Shown: one piece after another, positions 5,050 to 5,759 of the stretch | Numbering within the stretch: position 1 is the stretch's first letter | Layout of the letters: each line of letters opens with the position of its first letter | Assembly (NCBI GenBank): GCA_051010055.1 | Contig: JBPCVY010000076.1 | Coordinates: forward strand, 1 to 5,759 | DNA from: CAJQND01 sp051010055 | Lineage (GTDB): Bacteria > Pseudomonadota > Alphaproteobacteria > Rhizobiales > CAJQND01 | DNA length: 5,759 bases | Direction of reading: 5' to 3' | Notes under the pieces: model-generated | Databases searched by the model: none | What the model was told of the DNA's origin: nothing | Seen by the model: the letters and a program-made list of their open reading frames with translations, nothing else | Program-made: the position numbers and the translations under genes

Positions 5050-5057
5050 CAGCTCAC

Positions 5058-5759
5058 ATGGCGTCCAGTACCCAGAAAATTCCTGCAACCGTTATCACCG
5101 GCTTTCTTGGCGCGGGCAAAACCACCCTCATCCGCAACCTGCTTGAAAATGCGAACGGCAAGCGCATTGCGCTGATTATCAACGAGTTCGGCGATGTAGG
5201 TGTTGATGGCGAGGTGCTAAAAGGCTGCGGCGATGAGCTGTGCGCAGAAGATGATGTGGTGGAGCTGGCCAACGGGTGCATTTGCTGCACGGTGGCAGAT
5301 GATTTTATCCCCACCATGGAAAAGCTTCTGGGCCGCGAGAACCAGCCCGACCATATTGTGATTGAAACCTCTGGCCTTGCCCTGCCCCAGCCTTTGGTGC
5401 GGGCATTCAACTGGCCGGAAATCTCTGCCAATGTGACCGTTGACGGGGTGATTACGGTGGTTGATGCGCCGGCGGTTTCAGAGGGCCGGTTCGCCAGCGA
5501 CGAAGGCGCCGTTCAGGAACAGCGCGAGGCTGATGAGGCCCTTGACCATGAAAGCCCGCTGGAAGAACTGTTCGAAGACCAGCTCGCTTGCGCCGATATG
5601 ATTCTTCTGAACAAGGCTGACTTGCTGGACGGCGAGGCCATGGCGGCGATTGAGGAAGATTTGAAAGGTGAAGTGCGGGCCGGGGTTCATTTCGTGCGCG
5701 CCAGCCACGGGGATGTGGCCCCTTCAGTTCTGCTCGGCATCGGGGCCGAAGCACAAGGG
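5058..5759 (+). CDS. cobW: Cobalamin biosynthesis GTPase CobW, 3' end missing
   Basis: The first 234 residues of CobW, a G3E-family GTPase of the aerobic cobalamin pathway, thought to act as a metallochaperone delivering Co(II) for the CobNST chelatase step in the cytoplasm. Visible features are Walker A GFLGAGKT (15-22), NEFGDVGVDGEVL (42-54), the metal-binding NGCICC motif (72-77; Cys74, Cys76, Cys77), ETSGLALPQPLV (103-114) as the Walker B/G3-like region, VVDAPAV (134-140), DHESPLEELFEDQL (163-176), and the guanine-specificity motif NKAD (185-188). The frame is open to the last base of the window, and the C-terminal domain (family length about 350) lies beyond it. The acidic insert following VVDAP and the full-length similarity pattern favour true CobW over the zinc-related COG0523 relatives (ZigA/YeiR types). 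Downstream cob genes are expected but not seen. No B12 riboswitch is recognisable upstream. Confidence 0.93.
   Translation, partial: MASSTQKIPATVITGFLGAGKTTLIRNLLENANGKRIALIINEFGDVGVDGEVLKGCGDELCAEDDVVELANGCICCTVADDFIPTMEKLLGRENQPDHIVIETSGLALPQPLVRAFNWPEISANVTVDGVITVVDAPAVSEGRFASDEGAVQEQREADEALDHESPLEELFEDQLACADMILLNKADLLDGEAMAAIEEDLKGEVRAGVHFVRASHGDVAPSVLLGIGAEAQG

Larger units (their letters stand above)
4412..5057. other. 646-bp region without a credible gene: repeat mosaic and stem-loops
   Basis: This divergent spacer separates the paralogue pair (transcribed leftward from 4411) from cobW (rightward from 5058). Several short open frames cross it, but none has an RBS, family-like sequence or sensible composition. 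What can be seen is an AT-rich hairpin (4488-4521), two copies of an 18-bp sequence (4564 and 4810), a degenerate third copy inverted (4747-4775), a 9-base remnant (4927-4935), a 12-base G tract (4697-4708), GC-rich CGCG-type sequence around 4590-4625, and three stem-loops between 4806 and 4976. Promoters for both flanking units should lie here, but I could not place a convincing -35/-10 pair. No cobalamin riboswitch core was recognised. Confidence 0.7.

Noticed and set aside
4424..5057. Cobalamin riboswitch upstream of cobW
   Set aside because: I looked for the conserved GCCACTG-type and B12-box sequences and did not find them. A covariance-model scan could still overrule this.
5054..5754. 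Minus-strand frames opposite cobW
   Set aside because: They are shadows of the cobW gene, whose plus-strand product carries all the G3E motifs.
1..5759. CRISPR array, tRNA or rRNA genes, integrase or attachment site
   Set aside because: No regularly spaced repeats, cloverleaf-like sequence, rRNA signature or recombinase gene is visible on either strand.

Overview
This window looks like part of an alphaproteobacterial chromosome, most plausibly Hyphomicrobiales (Rhizobiales). That placement is inferred from the style of the proteins (a CobW of the aerobic cobalamin pathway, an SLT_2/MltB-type transglycosylase with a C-terminal peptidoglycan-binding domain, a DUF123 protein), the GC-rich coding in the main genes, and intergenic palindromic repeats of a kind common in that group. 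No RNA gene, CRISPR array, transposase or integrase was found.

Layout. Bases 1-1043 (+) hold the 3' nine-tenths of an acyl-CoA dehydrogenase gene. Its stop codon overlaps the stop of a convergent gene (1040-1501, -) for a small DUF123/GIY-YIG-type protein. A 130-bp divergent spacer with a 9-bp inverted repeat leads to a complete exported lytic murein transglycosylase (1632-2843, +). Two minus-strand genes follow (2933-3589 and 3710-4411). They are tandem paralogues encoding exported proteins of about 220 residues that I cannot assign to a named family. Their base composition is clearly lower in GC than their neighbours. From 4412 to 5057 there is no credible gene. That stretch is a mosaic of palindromic repeat elements (one intact, others broken or degenerate), a 12-base G tract and several stem-loops. 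The window ends inside cobW (5058-5759, +, 3' truncated).

How the genes relate. The four conserved genes are ordinary housekeeping or metabolic functions: acyl-CoA or branched-chain acid oxidation, a nuclease-like protein, cell-wall turnover and cobalamin synthesis. They show no sign of forming one pathway. The part that stands out is 2933 to about 4940. It holds a duplicated pair of secreted, helical, cysteine-conserving proteins with a Sel1-like C-terminal segment, next to a repeat-rich intergenic region. The pair aligns with no net gap over about 180 residues and shares four cysteines at a constant offset, so it is a real family. Its function is unknown and it is the best candidate here for something undescribed. 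It could be an acquired or fast-evolving envelope module, but nothing in the sequence demonstrates a defence, toxin or secretion role.
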